Shown in pieces: positions 25,612-35,699 of a stretch of DNA of 64,000 nucleotides (positions within the stretch are counted from its first letter, which is position 1; each line of letters begins with the position of its first letter). The DNA lies in the NCBI RefSeq assembly GCF_029023865.1, contig NZ_CP118969.1:1426001-1490000 (forward strand). Direction: 5' to 3'. Made by a program: the position numbers and the translations under genes. The notes under the pieces are model-generated. The model was not told the origin of the DNA, ran no database searches, and was given only the letters and a program-made list of their open reading frames with translations. The DNA comes from Lactococcus lactis. GTDB lineage: Bacteria; Bacillota; Bacilli; Lactobacillales; Streptococcaceae.

Positions 25612-26436
25612 ATGTCTGAAATCATCAGCTGCCCTGTATGCAGCCACTTGCTCATAAAGGAACAAAATACTTATAAGTGTGAAAATAACCATACTTTTGA
25701 TTTAGCTAAGGAAGGTTACCTCAACCTTCTTTTAAATGCCAAAAAAACTTCTGGCGACTCAAAAGAAATGATGGCAGCCAGACGCGACTTTCTCGCCAAA
25801 GGCTATTATGAAAAACTATCAGATAGAGTTAATCAAAGACTTAAAAAATCTCATTCAACTGACCAAGCTATCCTTGATATTGGTTGCGGCGAGGGCTACT
25901 ACCTTTCACGCTTCCAAAAAGAGATTGCTCCGAAAGCCTCTAATTTCTATGGAATGGATATTTCTAAATTAGGAATTCGCATGGCAGCTAAAAAAAATCC
26001 AATGATTCATTGGTTAGTCGCTAATTTTGCCAAACTTCCTTTCAAGGACAAATCTGTCAGCACCGTTTTATCAATGTTTGCCGAATATTCTGTTCCAGAA
26101 ATCGACCGAATTCTTACTGACGACGGAAATATTATTATTGTCAGAGCCGCAAACAATCATCTTATCGAATTAAAAAATATTATTTATCCTGAAATTCATG
26201 AAAAAGTAAAAACTTCATCTATCAAAACTTTCCCCGGCTTTTGCGTTGAACAAGAAAATTTTTCATATAAAGTTACCATTAAATCTACCGAAGATTTATT
26301 AAGTCTGCTATTGATGACACCACATTATTGGAAAATCAAACCAGAAGGAATTGAAAATTTAAAGAAATTTGAATCCTTGGAAGTAACAATCAGTATTGAA
26401 ATTGATTTATTAAAGCGACAAAAAAAATCTTTTTAA
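25612..26436 (+). CDS. rlmA: 23S rRNA (guanine-N1)-methyltransferase RlmA family
   Basis: 274 residues. A zinc-binding N-terminus, CPVCSHLLIKEQNTYKCENNHTFD, carries the Cys3-His set typical of RlmA. The SAM site ILDIGCGEGYYLSRF lies near residue 88-102. The family methylates N1 of G745 or G748 in 23S helix 35; the latter (RlmA-II, linked to tylosin resistance) is usual in Gram-positives. It follows rqcH by 39 bp and may be co-transcribed. Confidence 0.86.
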   Translation: MSEIISCPVCSHLLIKEQNTYKCENNHTFDLAKEGYLNLLLNAKKTSGDSKEMMAARRDFLAKGYYEKLSDRVNQRLKKSHSTDQAILDIGCGEGYYLSRFQKEIAPKASNFYGMDISKLGIRMAAKKNPMIHWLVANFAKLPFKDKSVSTVLSMFAEYSVPEIDRILTDDGNIIIVRAANNHLIELKNIIYPEIHEKVKTSSIKTFPGFCVEQENFSYKVTIKSTEDLLSLLLMTPHYWKIKPEGIENLKKFESLEVTISIEIDLLKRQKKSF

Positions 26437-26487
26437 CTGAAAAATAACTGTATTTTAACCAAGCTTTTTTAAAAACCAATTATTAGG

Positions 26488-26521
26488 AAAAGCACTCTCA
26501 TTATTGGAATGACGGGGCTTT
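26488..26521 (+). terminator. Probable weak terminator after rlmA
   Basis: AAAGC and TCATT pair with AATGA and GCTTT around a short loop. There is no strong T-run, so efficiency is uncertain. Confidence 0.4.
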
Positions 26522-26604
26522 CATAAATTGGACAAATTTGATATAATTAAATTTGTAATTTTTACAATTTACATTATTATATTATTTTATAAGAAGGAGC
26601 CAAT

Positions 26605-28125
26605 ATGGCAAATGAAACTGTCATTCAAATGATTGATGTCACCAAACGTTTTGGTGATTTTGTCGCTAATGACAAAGTCAATCTTGAGTTGAAGAAAGGT
26701 GAGATTCATGCTTTGCTCGGCGAAAATGGAGCCGGTAAGTCAACCTTGATGAACATTCTCTCAGGACTCCTCGAGCCTAGCGAAGGTGAAGTCCACGTTA
26801 AGGGAAAGCTCGAAAATATCGACTCTCCGTCTAAAGCAGCAAACCTCGGTATCGGAATGGTTCACCAACACTTCATGTTAGTTGACGCCTTCACAGTTAC
26901 TGAAAACATCATCCTTGGTAATGAAGTTACTAAAGGAATCAATCTCGATTTAAAGACTGCTAAGAAAAAAATACTTGAACTTTCTGAGCGTTATGGTCTT
27001 TCTGTTGAACCTGATGCGCTCATCCGTGATATTTCTGTCGGTCAGCAACAAAGGGTTGAAATCTTAAAAACACTCTATCGTGGAGCTGATATCTTAATTT
27101 TTGATGAACCAACAGCGGTTTTGACTCCAGCTGAAATTTCTGAATTGATGCAAATCATGAAGAATTTAATTAAAGAAGGAAAGTCAATCATCCTCATCAC
27201 ACATAAATTGGATGAAATCCGTGCGGTAGCTGACCGTATCACAGTTATTCGTCGTGGTAAATCAATTGATACTGTTGAACTTGGTGACAAAACGAACCAA
27301 GAACTTGCAGAATTGATGGTCGGACGCTCAGTTTCATTCATCACCGAGAAAGCTCCCGCTCAACCTAAAGATATTGTCCTCGAAATTAAGGACTTAAATA
27401 TCAAAGAAAGTCGCGGATCTCTAAAAGTAAAAGGATTATCACTTGATGTTCGTGCCGGTGAAATTGTAGGGGTTGCCGGAATTGATGGAAATGGTCAAAC
27501 AGAATTAGTGAAAGCTATTACTGGTTTGACAAAGGTTGATTCCGGTTCTATCAAACTCCACAATAAAGATATCACCAACCAACGCCCCCGTAAAATCACA
27601 GAACAATCTGTCGGGCATGTCCCAGAAGACAGACATCGGGACGGACTTGTTTTGGAAATGACAGTAGCCGAAAATATTGCTTTGCAAACCTACTACAAAC
27701 CACCAATGAGCAAATATGGTTTCCTTGATTATAATCAAATAAATAGTCACGCTCGCAAACTCATGGAAGAATTTGACGTTCGTGGTGCTGGTGAGTGGGT
27801 TTCTGCTGCCTCTCTTTCTGGTGGTAATCAGCAAAAAGCAATTATCGCCCGTGAAATCGACCGAAATCCTGACCTCCTAATCGTATCACAACCCACTCGT
27901 GGACTCGATGTTGGTGCGATTGAATATATTCATAAACGTTTAATCCAAGCTCGTGATGAAGGAAAAGCAGTTCTTGTTATTTCTTTTGAACTTGACGAAA
28001 TTCTAAATGTTTCCGACCGAATCGCTGTTATTCACGATGGTCAAATTCAGGGAATTGTAAGCCCTGAAACAACCACAAAACAAGAGCTCGGTATTTTAAT
28101 GGTTGGAGGAAACATAAATGAATAG
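26605..28125 (+). CDS. nupA: Nucleoside ABC transporter ATP-binding protein
   Basis: 506 residues, two fused ABC ATPase halves as in sugar/nucleoside importers. First half: Walker A GENGAGKSTLMNIL, signature ISVGQQQRVEILK, Walker B ILIFDEPTAVLTP. The second half is degenerate: GIDGNGQTELVK lacks the Walker A Lys-Ser/Thr, while LSGGNQQKAIIARE is kept. It energises the NupB/NupC permease pair. L. lactis BmpA-NupABC takes up nucleosides; the lipoprotein BmpA is not encoded beside it. Overlaps nupB. Confidence 0.9.
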   Translation: MANETVIQMIDVTKRFGDFVANDKVNLELKKGEIHALLGENGAGKSTLMNILSGLLEPSEGEVHVKGKLENIDSPSKAANLGIGMVHQHFMLVDAFTVTENIILGNEVTKGINLDLKTAKKKILELSERYGLSVEPDALIRDISVGQQQRVEILKTLYRGADILIFDEPTAVLTPAEISELMQIMKNLIKEGKSIILITHKLDEIRAVADRITVIRRGKSIDTVELGDKTNQELAELMVGRSVSFITEKAPAQPKDIVLEIKDLNIKESRGSLKVKGLSLDVRAGEIVGVAGIDGNGQTELVKAITGLTKVDSGSIKLHNKDITNQRPRKITEQSVGHVPEDRHRDGLVLEMTVAENIALQTYYKPPMSKYGFLDYNQINSHARKLMEEFDVRGAGEWVSAASLSGGNQQKAIIAREIDRNPDLLIVSQPTRGLDVGAIEYIHKRLIQARDEGKAVLVISFELDEILNVSDRIAVIHDGQIQGIVSPETTTKQELGILMVGGNINE

Positions 28126-29212
28126 TAAAACAAAAAAAGTCCTTGTTCCTCTGGTAGCCATTGTTTTTGGTTTCTTATTGGGAGCAATTATCATGCTAGC
28201 CTTTGGCTACAACCCAATTTGGGGTTATGAAGACCTCTTCATTTCTGCTTTAGGAAATGCAAGAGCAATCGGTGAAACCTTACAAACAATGGGCCCACTA
28301 ATTTTGACCGCTTTATCTTTTGCAGTTGCAATGAAAGTGGGTCTCTTCAATATCGGGATGTCTGGTCAAGCACTTGCTGGTTGGATTAGCTCGATGTGGT
28401 TTGCTTTGAGTTTCCCAGATATCCCACGTTTATTGATGATTCCTTTAGTTGTAATCATTGGAATGTTCTTCGGTGCATTTATGGGATTCATACCAGGTAT
28501 TCTTCGTGCTCTCCTTGGAACATCAGAAGTTATCACCACAATCATGCTAAACTATATCATGTTGTTCTTCTCAACATTTATGATTCATAGCATGTTCCAA
28601 AAAAGTATCCTGATGGATAATACTACTGACCAGACAAAACTAATTGGTGCCAATGCTTCTTTCAGAACAAATTGGATGTCATCATTAACTGATAATTCAA
28701 CCTTAAATATTGGATTAATCATTGCATTGATTGCCCTTGTGATTATGGCGATTATCTTTACAAAAACAACTCTAGGATTTGAAATCAAAGCTGTTGGTTT
28801 AAATCCTGATGCTTCAGAATATGCTGGTATTTCAGCAAAACGTACCCTTATCCTATCTATGGTTGTCGCTGGTGCCCTTGCTGGTCTTGGTGGTGTTGTT
28901 TACGGATTTGGATACATGCAAAACTTTGTTTCTCAGTCAGCGTCCCTCGACATCGGATTCAACGGGATGGCCGTTGCACTTCTTGGTGGTAATAGTCCTA
29001 TAGGTATTCTCTTTGCCGCTCTTCTTTTCTCAGTTCTTCAAACAGGTGCTCCTGGTATGACAAATGATGGTATCCCACCAGAAATCGTTAAAGTCGTCAC
29101 TGCTTCAATTATTTTCTTCATTGCAGTGAAATTCATTATCGAAGTCATGTTACCAAAAGCTAAAGAAATCAAAGCATCAGAAGCTGCTAAGAAGAAAGGA
29201 GAAAAAGCATGA
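28118..29212 (+). CDS. nupB: Nucleoside ABC transporter permease
   Basis: 364 residues with about eight to ten membrane segments of the BPD_transp_2 type. Recognisable pieces are TALSFAVAMKVGLFNIGMSGQ near residue 61 and the conserved EIKAVGLNPDASEYAGIS cytoplasmic loop. It overlaps nupA by 8 bases and nupC by 4 (ATGA), so the three are translationally coupled. Confidence 0.9.
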   Translation: MNSKTKKVLVPLVAIVFGFLLGAIIMLAFGYNPIWGYEDLFISALGNARAIGETLQTMGPLILTALSFAVAMKVGLFNIGMSGQALAGWISSMWFALSFPDIPRLLMIPLVVIIGMFFGAFMGFIPGILRALLGTSEVITTIMLNYIMLFFSTFMIHSMFQKSILMDNTTDQTKLIGANASFRTNWMSSLTDNSTLNIGLIIALIALVIMAIIFTKTTLGFEIKAVGLNPDASEYAGISAKRTLILSMVVAGALAGLGGVVYGFGYMQNFVSQSASLDIGFNGMAVALLGGNSPIGILFAALLFSVLQTGAPGMTNDGIPPEIVKVVTASIIFFIAVKFIIEVMLPKAKEIKASEAAKKKGEKA

Positions 29213-30162
29213 ATCTTGTAAATACTTTACAAATCATTGTCGCTAATATGCTCATCTATTCAACTCCTCTAATCTTTACAAGTATTGGTGGTGTCTTCTC
29301 CGAACGAGGCGGTATCGTCAATGTCGGTCTTGAAGGAATAATGACTATCGGAGCTTTCAGTTCCGTTGTATTCAACTTAACTACTGCCGGAATGTTTGGA
29401 AGTATGACTCCATGGCTCTCAATCCTTTTTGGAGCTTTAATTGGTGCTCTCTTCTCTTCTCTTCATGCGGTGGCTACAGTGAATCTAAGAGCAGACCATA
29501 TCGTATCTGGTACTGTACTCAACTTGATGGCTCCAGCACTCGGAGTTTTCCTACTTCAAGTTTTCTATCAACAAGGTCAAATTAATATCAGTGAACAAAT
29601 CGGTTATTGGAACGTTCCACTACTATCAAACATCCCTGTCATTGGTAAAATCTTCTTTAGTCAAACTTCTCTACCAGGGTTTCTTGCAATTGTTGTAGCC
29701 ATTCTCGCTTGGTACGTTCTATTTAAAACACGTTTCGGTCTTCGCCTTCGCTCAGTTGGTGAAAACCCACAAGCAGCTGATACCCTTGGAATCAACGTTT
29801 ATGCCTACCGTTGGGCTGGTGTGCTTCTCTCAGGTGTCCTCGGTGGTGTAGGTGGTGCAATTTATGCTCAAGCAATTTCCGGTAACTTCTCAGTTTCAAC
29901 AATTGCTGGTCAAGGGTTCATTTCACTTGCAGCGATGATTTTTGGTAAATGGAATCCTATTGGAGCAATGTTATCATCACTTCTCTTTGGGCTCTTTACC
30001 TCACTTGCTGTTGTCGGTGGTCAAATCCCTGGAATCAAAGAAATCCCTTCTTCATTCCTACAAATGGCTCCATATGTCTTTACAATTATTGTCTTGGCAC
30101 TCTTTCTTGGAAAAGCAATTGCGCCTAAGGCTGATGGTGTTAACTACATCAAATCTAAATAA
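29209..30162 (+). CDS. nupC: Nucleoside ABC transporter permease
   Basis: 317 residues, hydrophobic throughout, the second BPD_transp_2 permease. The start contains GGVFSERGGIVNVGLEGIM and the coupling loop RLRSVGENPQAADTLGINV. It pairs with NupB. Last gene of the operon; terminator follows. Confidence 0.9.
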   Translation: MNLVNTLQIIVANMLIYSTPLIFTSIGGVFSERGGIVNVGLEGIMTIGAFSSVVFNLTTAGMFGSMTPWLSILFGALIGALFSSLHAVATVNLRADHIVSGTVLNLMAPALGVFLLQVFYQQGQINISEQIGYWNVPLLSNIPVIGKIFFSQTSLPGFLAIVVAILAWYVLFKTRFGLRLRSVGENPQAADTLGINVYAYRWAGVLLSGVLGGVGGAIYAQAISGNFSVSTIAGQGFISLAAMIFGKWNPIGAMLSSLLFGLFTSLAVVGGQIPGIKEIPSSFLQMAPYVFTIIVLALFLGKAIAPKADGVNYIKSK

Positions 30163-30173
30163 ATTTACAAAAA

Positions 30174-30206
30174 TAAAAAAGTCTGTTGATGAACAGACTT
30201 TTTTAT
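30174..30206. terminator. Terminator of nupABC
   Basis: AAAAAAGTCTGTT-GATG-AACAGACTTTTTT hairpin, flanked by A- and T-runs. Confidence 0.85.
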
Positions 30207-30238
30207 TATACTTTTAGCTTAACAAATTTAATTTAAAA

Positions 30239-30276
30239 TAAAAAGAGCTAGTTGAAATCTCAACCAACTCTTTTTA
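30239..30276 (-). terminator. Terminator of the las operon
   Basis: On the minus strand AAAAAGAGTTGGTTGA pairs with TCAACTAGCTCTTTTT, followed by TATTTT; just past the ldh stop. Confidence 0.85.
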
Positions 30277-30279
30277 TTT

Positions 30280-31257
30280 TTAGTTTTTAACTGCAGAAGC
30301 AAATTCTTCTTTAGCAAAAGCTTCGTCAATGATTGCTTTCAATTGAGCACCAGAAGCTTCCATTTTTTGCATTTCAGCATCATTCAATGGAATCTGGATT
30401 GGGTTAACAACACCTTCAGCACCAACTACAGCTGGTTGACCAAGGTAGCAGTCGCTTACGCCATATTGTCCATCTTGGAATACTGATACAGGAAGTACTG
30501 CATGTTCATCATCAAGAATTGCTTTAGTAATACGAGCAAGAGCTACAGCGACACCGTAGAATGTTGCACCTTTTTTAGCGATGATTGAGTAAGCAGCATC
30601 ACGTACAGATTCAAATAATTCAACGATTTCAGCTTCGTTAAGGTAGTCATTTTCTTGGAACCATTGTTCCAATTTAACACCAGCAACGTTAGCGTGTGAC
30701 CAAACGGCAAATTCTGAGTCACCGTGTTCACCCATGATGTATGCGTGGATTGAACGAGCGTCAACATCAACTTTTTCTGCCAATGCTTGACGGAAACGTG
30801 CAGTATCAAGTGAAGTACCTGAACCTACAACGCGGTTTTTAGGGAAACCTGAGAATTTCCAAGTAGCGTATGTCAAGATATCAACTGGGTTAGCAGCAAC
30901 AAGGAAGATTCCTTTGAAACCTGAAGCAACAATTTTAGTTACAACATCTTTAGTGATACGAAGATTTTTTTCAACAAGGTCAAGACGAGTTTCACCTGGT
31001 TTTTGTGGAGCACCAGAAGTCAAGACAACGAGGTCAGCGTCGCTTGCATCAGAGTAGTCTGCAGAGTAAATCTTTTTAGGTGAAGTAAATGCCAAGGCAT
31101 GAGAAAGGTCTTCTGCATCTCCTTGAGTTTTTTCTTTAAAAAGGTCAACAATTCCTAATTCTTGTGCAATCCCTTGGTTTACAAGAGCAAAAGCGTATGA
31201 TGAACCTACAGCACCGTCACCTACAAGGATAACTTTTTTACGTTGTTTATCAGCCAT
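30280..31257 (-). CDS. ldh: L-lactate dehydrogenase
   Basis: 325 residues; reduces pyruvate to L-lactate with NADH, the main redox outlet of homolactic fermentation. NAD site [14 protein letters not shown] near residue 12, substrate Arg loop [13 protein letters not shown], and the catalytic His in [14 protein letters not shown]. Typical fructose-1,6-bisphosphate-activated bacterial LDH length. Last gene of the pfk-pyk-ldh (las) operon. Confidence 0.97.
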   Translation of the reverse strand: MADKQRKKVILVGDGAVGSSYAFALVNQGIAQELGIVDLFKEKTQGDAEDLSHALAFTSPKKIYSADYSDASDADLVVLTSGAPQKPGETRLDLVEKNLRITKDVVTKIVASGFKGIFLVAANPVDILTYATWKFSGFPKNRVVGSGTSLDTARFRQALAEKVDVDARSIHAYIMGEHGDSEFAVWSHANVAGVKLEQWFQENDYLNEAEIVELFESVRDAAYSIIAKKGATFYGVAVALARITKAILDDEHAVLPVSVFQDGQYGVSDCYLGQPAVVGAEGVVNPIQIPLNDAEMQKMEASGAQLKAIIDEAFAKEEFASAVKN

Positions 31258-31324
31258 GATTTTCTTTAATTCCTTTCAAATTATAAACGAGTATTTTATA
31301 AAATATAATCTTTTCAACAATAGG

Positions 31325-31344
31325 GCCTGTCGATAGCGGCAGGC
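31325..31344 (-). other. Intercistronic hairpin between pyk and ldh
   Basis: GCCTGCC/GACAGGC stem-loop (one mismatch), followed by CCTATTGTTG without a good T-run. More likely an RNA processing/stability hairpin or partial terminator than a full stop. Confidence 0.55.
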
Positions 31345-31374
31345 ATTATTGTTTTAAGATTCTTAATTGACAAA

Positions 31375-32883
31375 TTATTTAACAGTGCGGATACGCATTG
31401 TATTTGTACGACCAGTACCAACTGGAACACCAGCAACGATGATGATATTGTCACCAGATTCAACTAAACCTGAAGCCAAAGCAACTTTTTCAGCAACTTC
31501 AAACATGTCATCTGTAGATGAAGGTTTTTCAGTCATCGTTGGGATTACACCCCAGTTAATCATCAATCCACGTTCAACTTTTTCGTCAAATGTAATAGCC
31601 AAGATGTCAGCATTAGGACGGTGTTTAGAAATCAAACGAGCAGTGTTACCTGATTCAGTCAAAGCAACAATCAATTTGATATCCATAGCTTCTGCAGCAT
31701 TTTTAACTGATGCAGCAACTACTTCTGTTACAGTTGATTTGTCGTAACGTTCTGGGTGAAGACGTCCGTATTCTTTCAACATTGTTTGAGCGTTTTTGTT
31801 AACAGTAGCCATTGTACGAACTGATTCGCGTGGGTATTTACCATTAGCAGATTCACCTGAAAGCATTGTTGCGTCAGTTCCGTCAATAACAGCGTTGAAT
31901 ACGTCTGAAATTTCTGAACGTGTAGCACGTGGGTTGTAAGTCATTGATTCAAGCATGTTTGTTGCAGTAACAACGATTTTACCTGCTTTGTTAACTTTGC
32001 TGATGATCAATTTTTGGTAAACTGGAACCATTTCAAATGGAACTTCGATACCCATGTCACCACGAGCAATCATGATACCATCAGCTGCTTCGATGATTTC
32101 ATCAAGGTTTTCGATACCTTGTTGGTTTTCAATTTTAGCCAAAAGTTGTACGTGTGGATTTCCAGTTTCTTCACAAATACGACGTACTTCTTTAACGTCA
32201 TTTGCAGTACGTACGAATGAGATAGCGATAAAGTTGATTCCACCAGGTTGTGAAAGTCCGAAACGGATATCCGCATCATCACGTTCAGCAAGAGCTGGGA
32301 AAGGAATTTTAGTGTTAGGAATGTTAACACCTTTTTGCTTACCAATAACGCCATCATTTTGTGCTTCAACTTCAAACTCACGAGTTGCTGCATCTTTACC
32401 AGTCAATGACAAACCAAGTTTACCATCGTCAATCAAAATAGTTTGACCGATTTCAACATCATCAAAGATATCAAGACCACCAGCTACGTTCAAAGCAATC
32501 AATTCAGGAGTTGATTTAAGACCTTGTTTAGTTGCAACGCGGAATTTATCTCCAGTAACAACGCTGATTGCATCAGCACCGTCAGCAAAGAGTTCTGTAC
32601 GCATTTCAGGACCTTTAGTATCAAGCAAGAAACCTACTTTATGACCAGCGATTTCTTCAGCGCGGTGAACTGTTGCCATACGAGCACCTTGTTCAGGATG
32701 GTCACCGTGTGAGAAGTTGAAACGGAAGACATTTGCGCCTTCTTCAATCAAAGCTGCAATGTTTTTTGCTGATGCTTCGACGTCAAGAGATTCTCCCCAA
32801 TAGCCGCTTTCACCAAATTTTTTGCCACCACGAATTTCGACAGCAGGTCCAAGAGTTGAGACGATTTTTACACGTTTATTCAT
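31375..32883 (-). CDS. pyk: Pyruvate kinase
   Basis: 502 residues; makes pyruvate and ATP from phosphoenolpyruvate. It opens MNKRVKIVSTLGPAVEIRGG, carries the active-site segment IMIARGDMGIEVPFEMVPVYQK and TNMLESMTYNPRATRSEISD, and ends in the allosteric C-terminal domain. Strong codon bias fits very high expression. Middle gene of las, 88 bp after pfk. Confidence 0.97.
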   Translation of the reverse strand: MNKRVKIVSTLGPAVEIRGGKKFGESGYWGESLDVEASAKNIAALIEEGANVFRFNFSHGDHPEQGARMATVHRAEEIAGHKVGFLLDTKGPEMRTELFADGADAISVVTGDKFRVATKQGLKSTPELIALNVAGGLDIFDDVEIGQTILIDDGKLGLSLTGKDAATREFEVEAQNDGVIGKQKGVNIPNTKIPFPALAERDDADIRFGLSQPGGINFIAISFVRTANDVKEVRRICEETGNPHVQLLAKIENQQGIENLDEIIEAADGIMIARGDMGIEVPFEMVPVYQKLIISKVNKAGKIVVTATNMLESMTYNPRATRSEISDVFNAVIDGTDATMLSGESANGKYPRESVRTMATVNKNAQTMLKEYGRLHPERYDKSTVTEVVAASVKNAAEAMDIKLIVALTESGNTARLISKHRPNADILAITFDEKVERGLMINWGVIPTMTEKPSSTDDMFEVAEKVALASGLVESGDNIIIVAGVPVGTGRTNTMRIRTVK

Positions 32884-32970
32884 TTTGTGTTTTTCTCCTA
32901 TAATGATTAATTATATATCTCTGCCCTAATTATGCGTTTAACACTTAACTAGAAACAGATTTGCAGTAAC

Positions 32971-33993
<1,023 letters not shown>

Positions 33994-34033
33994 TTAAATC
34001 TGTCCTCCGAAATTGAGATACATAGCAAAAATA

Positions 34034-34047
34034 CGTAAACGTTATTA
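34034..34047. promoter_or_regulatory. Second cre-like site in the las leader
   Basis: CGTAAACGTTATTA matches 12 of 14 cre positions and lies within the untranslated leader of pfk. Confidence 0.35.
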
Positions 34048-34080
34048 ATATTTTTACCATGTTCATTTGTTGTCTAGTTC

Positions 34081-34089
34081 ATTATATCA
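34081..34089 (-). promoter_or_regulatory. las operon extended -10 promoter
   Basis: TGA-TATAAT on the minus strand, -10 at 34081-34086; no consensus -35 at the expected spacing. Start of transcription near 34074, leaving an ~80-nt leader. The missing -35 fits a need for activation. Confidence 0.6.
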
Positions 34090-34123
34090 CGTATTTATAA
34101 AAAAATCTCTTTACAAACTGTAT

Positions 34124-34137
34124 GAAACGTTTTCATT
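34124..34137. promoter_or_regulatory. Upstream cre-like site of las
   Basis: TGAAAACGTTTCAT on the minus strand matches 12 of 14 cre positions and is centred about 55 bp upstream of the start. CcpA activates las in L. lactis (established), and this position fits activation. Confidence 0.55.
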
Positions 34138-34342
34138 GTTTCTTTTTTTCTAAGCCTTATTTTGCAAGGGTTTTCTAGCATTTTCAAATAAAATTTATAG
34201 ACTTCATTTGCTCTTAATTCTTCTATAATATGACATAATAATAGCCATTCTATTCTTTTATATTTTAACAAAAAAGTAAATAATCTTTTACCTTTTTGTT
34301 TATTTTTCTGATTATTCAACTTGAAAAATGAAATATTTTCAT

Positions 34343-34375
34343 AAAAAAATGAATTCCTTGCGAAATTCATTTTTT
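34343..34375 (-). terminator. Terminator of nagA
   Basis: AATGAATTT/GAATTCATT stem with flanking A- and T-runs, just past the nagA stop. Confidence 0.8.
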
Positions 34376-34378
34376 ATA

Positions 34379-35527
34379 TTACGCTTCATAGCGTTTTTCA
34401 CCATCAAGATAAGTTGCAACTAAATCAAAATCATTGTCTAAAACGATAAAATCAGCTGACAAACCTGGTTTTATTTGACCACAAACATCATCAATGTTTA
34501 CAGATTTTGCTGGTGTCAATGAAGCCATCATAATTGCTTCTGCTGGTGTGGCAATCCCCCAGTCAATGACATTTTTAACAGCTGTTTTGAGTGTTAAAAT
34601 TGAAGCAGCAGGGCGTCCTGTTGGAAGCCATGCGGCTCCGTCACGAACTTCTACTTCGTATTCGCCAAGCATATAAGGTCCGTCAGGAAGTCCTGCGGCA
34701 CGCATTGAGTCTGTAATCAAAACAACATGGTCACCACCTTTCATTTTCATTACAATTTCAGCTGCTTCTGGACGAACATGGTGACCATCACAAATTAACT
34801 CAGCATAAGTGTTTGGCGTATTTAAAATTGCTCCAACCATTCCTGGTTCTTGGTGAGTCATTCCAGACATTCCGTTAAAGGTGTGAACCCAAACAGATGC
34901 TCCAGCTTGTACCCCAGCAACTGCTTGTTTATAAGTCGCATTTGAATGTCCCAATGCAATAACAACACCTGATTCAGTTGCTTTACGGATGAAGTCTTCT
35001 GAACCATCACGTTCTGGGGCAAGACCGATTTTTTTGAGCATTCCATGTGCAGCTTCTTGCCAATCTTCAAGTTCCCACATTTTGGCATCGCGCATGTATT
35101 TAGGGTTTTGAGCCCCTTTCTTTTCTTCTGTAAAGAATGGACCTTCAAAGAAAATACCACGAACTTTGGCTCCGCGAGCTTCTTGGTAATGTTCTCCTAC
35201 AACCGTACAAACTGCTTTCAATCCTTCATGATCATCGGTCAAAGGACTTGGTAAAAATGAAGTGACCCCTGCTGACAACAAGCCTTCTGACATTGTTCCC
35301 ATAATTCCTTCAACTTCAGCATCTTGGGCATCCGCTCCACCAAAACCATGGATATGTGTTTCAACAAGACCTGGGGCAATTGATTGACCTGAATAATCTA
35401 AAATGTCAGCTCCTGCTGGTGCTTCTTCAGTCCACTCTCCAAATTTTCCATCAGTAATTTCTAAGAAACCACCTTTTTTTGTTTCATAAGCGTAGAAAAA
35501 TTGATCTGCTTTAATATAGTAAGTCAT
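34379..35527 (-). CDS. nagA: N-acetylglucosamine-6-phosphate deacetylase
   Basis: 382 residues from the ATG at 35527, which follows GAGGAGATATTT; a longer frame from 35581 runs into the promoter. Amidohydrolase fold with the metal motif VETHIHGFGG, FFEGPF, ALGHSNATY, HTFNGM, DGHH and the catalytic Asp in LITDSM. It starts amino-sugar catabolism and cell-wall recycling. Single gene with its own promoter and a NagR-like upstream site. Confidence 0.94.
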   Translation of the reverse strand: MTYYIKADQFFYAYETKKGGFLEITDGKFGEWTEEAPAGADILDYSGQSIAPGLVETHIHGFGGADAQDAEVEGIMGTMSEGLLSAGVTSFLPSPLTDDHEGLKAVCTVVGEHYQEARGAKVRGIFFEGPFFTEEKKGAQNPKYMRDAKMWELEDWQEAAHGMLKKIGLAPERDGSEDFIRKATESGVVIALGHSNATYKQAVAGVQAGASVWVHTFNGMSGMTHQEPGMVGAILNTPNTYAELICDGHHVRPEAAEIVMKMKGGDHVVLITDSMRAAGLPDGPYMLGEYEVEVRDGAAWLPTGRPAASILTLKTAVKNVIDWGIATPAEAIMMASLTPAKSVNIDDVCGQIKPGLSADFIVLDNDFDLVATYLDGEKRYEA

Positions 35528-35552
35528 AAATATCTCCTCTTCTTTTTCTTTA

Positions 35553-35581
35553 ATTTTAGCACCCTTTATCTTTTTTGTCAA
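35553..35581 (-). promoter_or_regulatory. nagA promoter
   Basis: Consensus TTGACA (35576-35581), 17-bp spacer and TAAAAT (35553-35558). Confidence 0.75.
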
Positions 35582-35582
35582 T

Positions 35583-35599
35583 AAACAGTATATACCAAT
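35583..35599 (-). promoter_or_regulatory. Putative NagR (GntR-type) operator
   Basis: ATTGGTATATACTGTTT on the minus strand abuts the nagA -35. The first half matches the TGGTATA-ACCA type box of NagR/YvoA; the second half is degenerate. Confidence 0.4.
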
Positions 35600-35699
35600 T
35601 ATCGCTATAAAAAATTACTGACAGATTTTGCCTGAGCCTATACAAATCATGCTTTAGCAGATGAAAATAGCGCTCAATTTCTGTCAGTAATTTTAAAAT

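Noticed and set aside
34095-34370. 91-codon frame on the minus strand upstream of pfk
   Set aside because: It spans the las promoter and cre-like site, has no ribosome site and a low-complexity Lys/Phe/Asn composition; chance frame in regulatory DNA.
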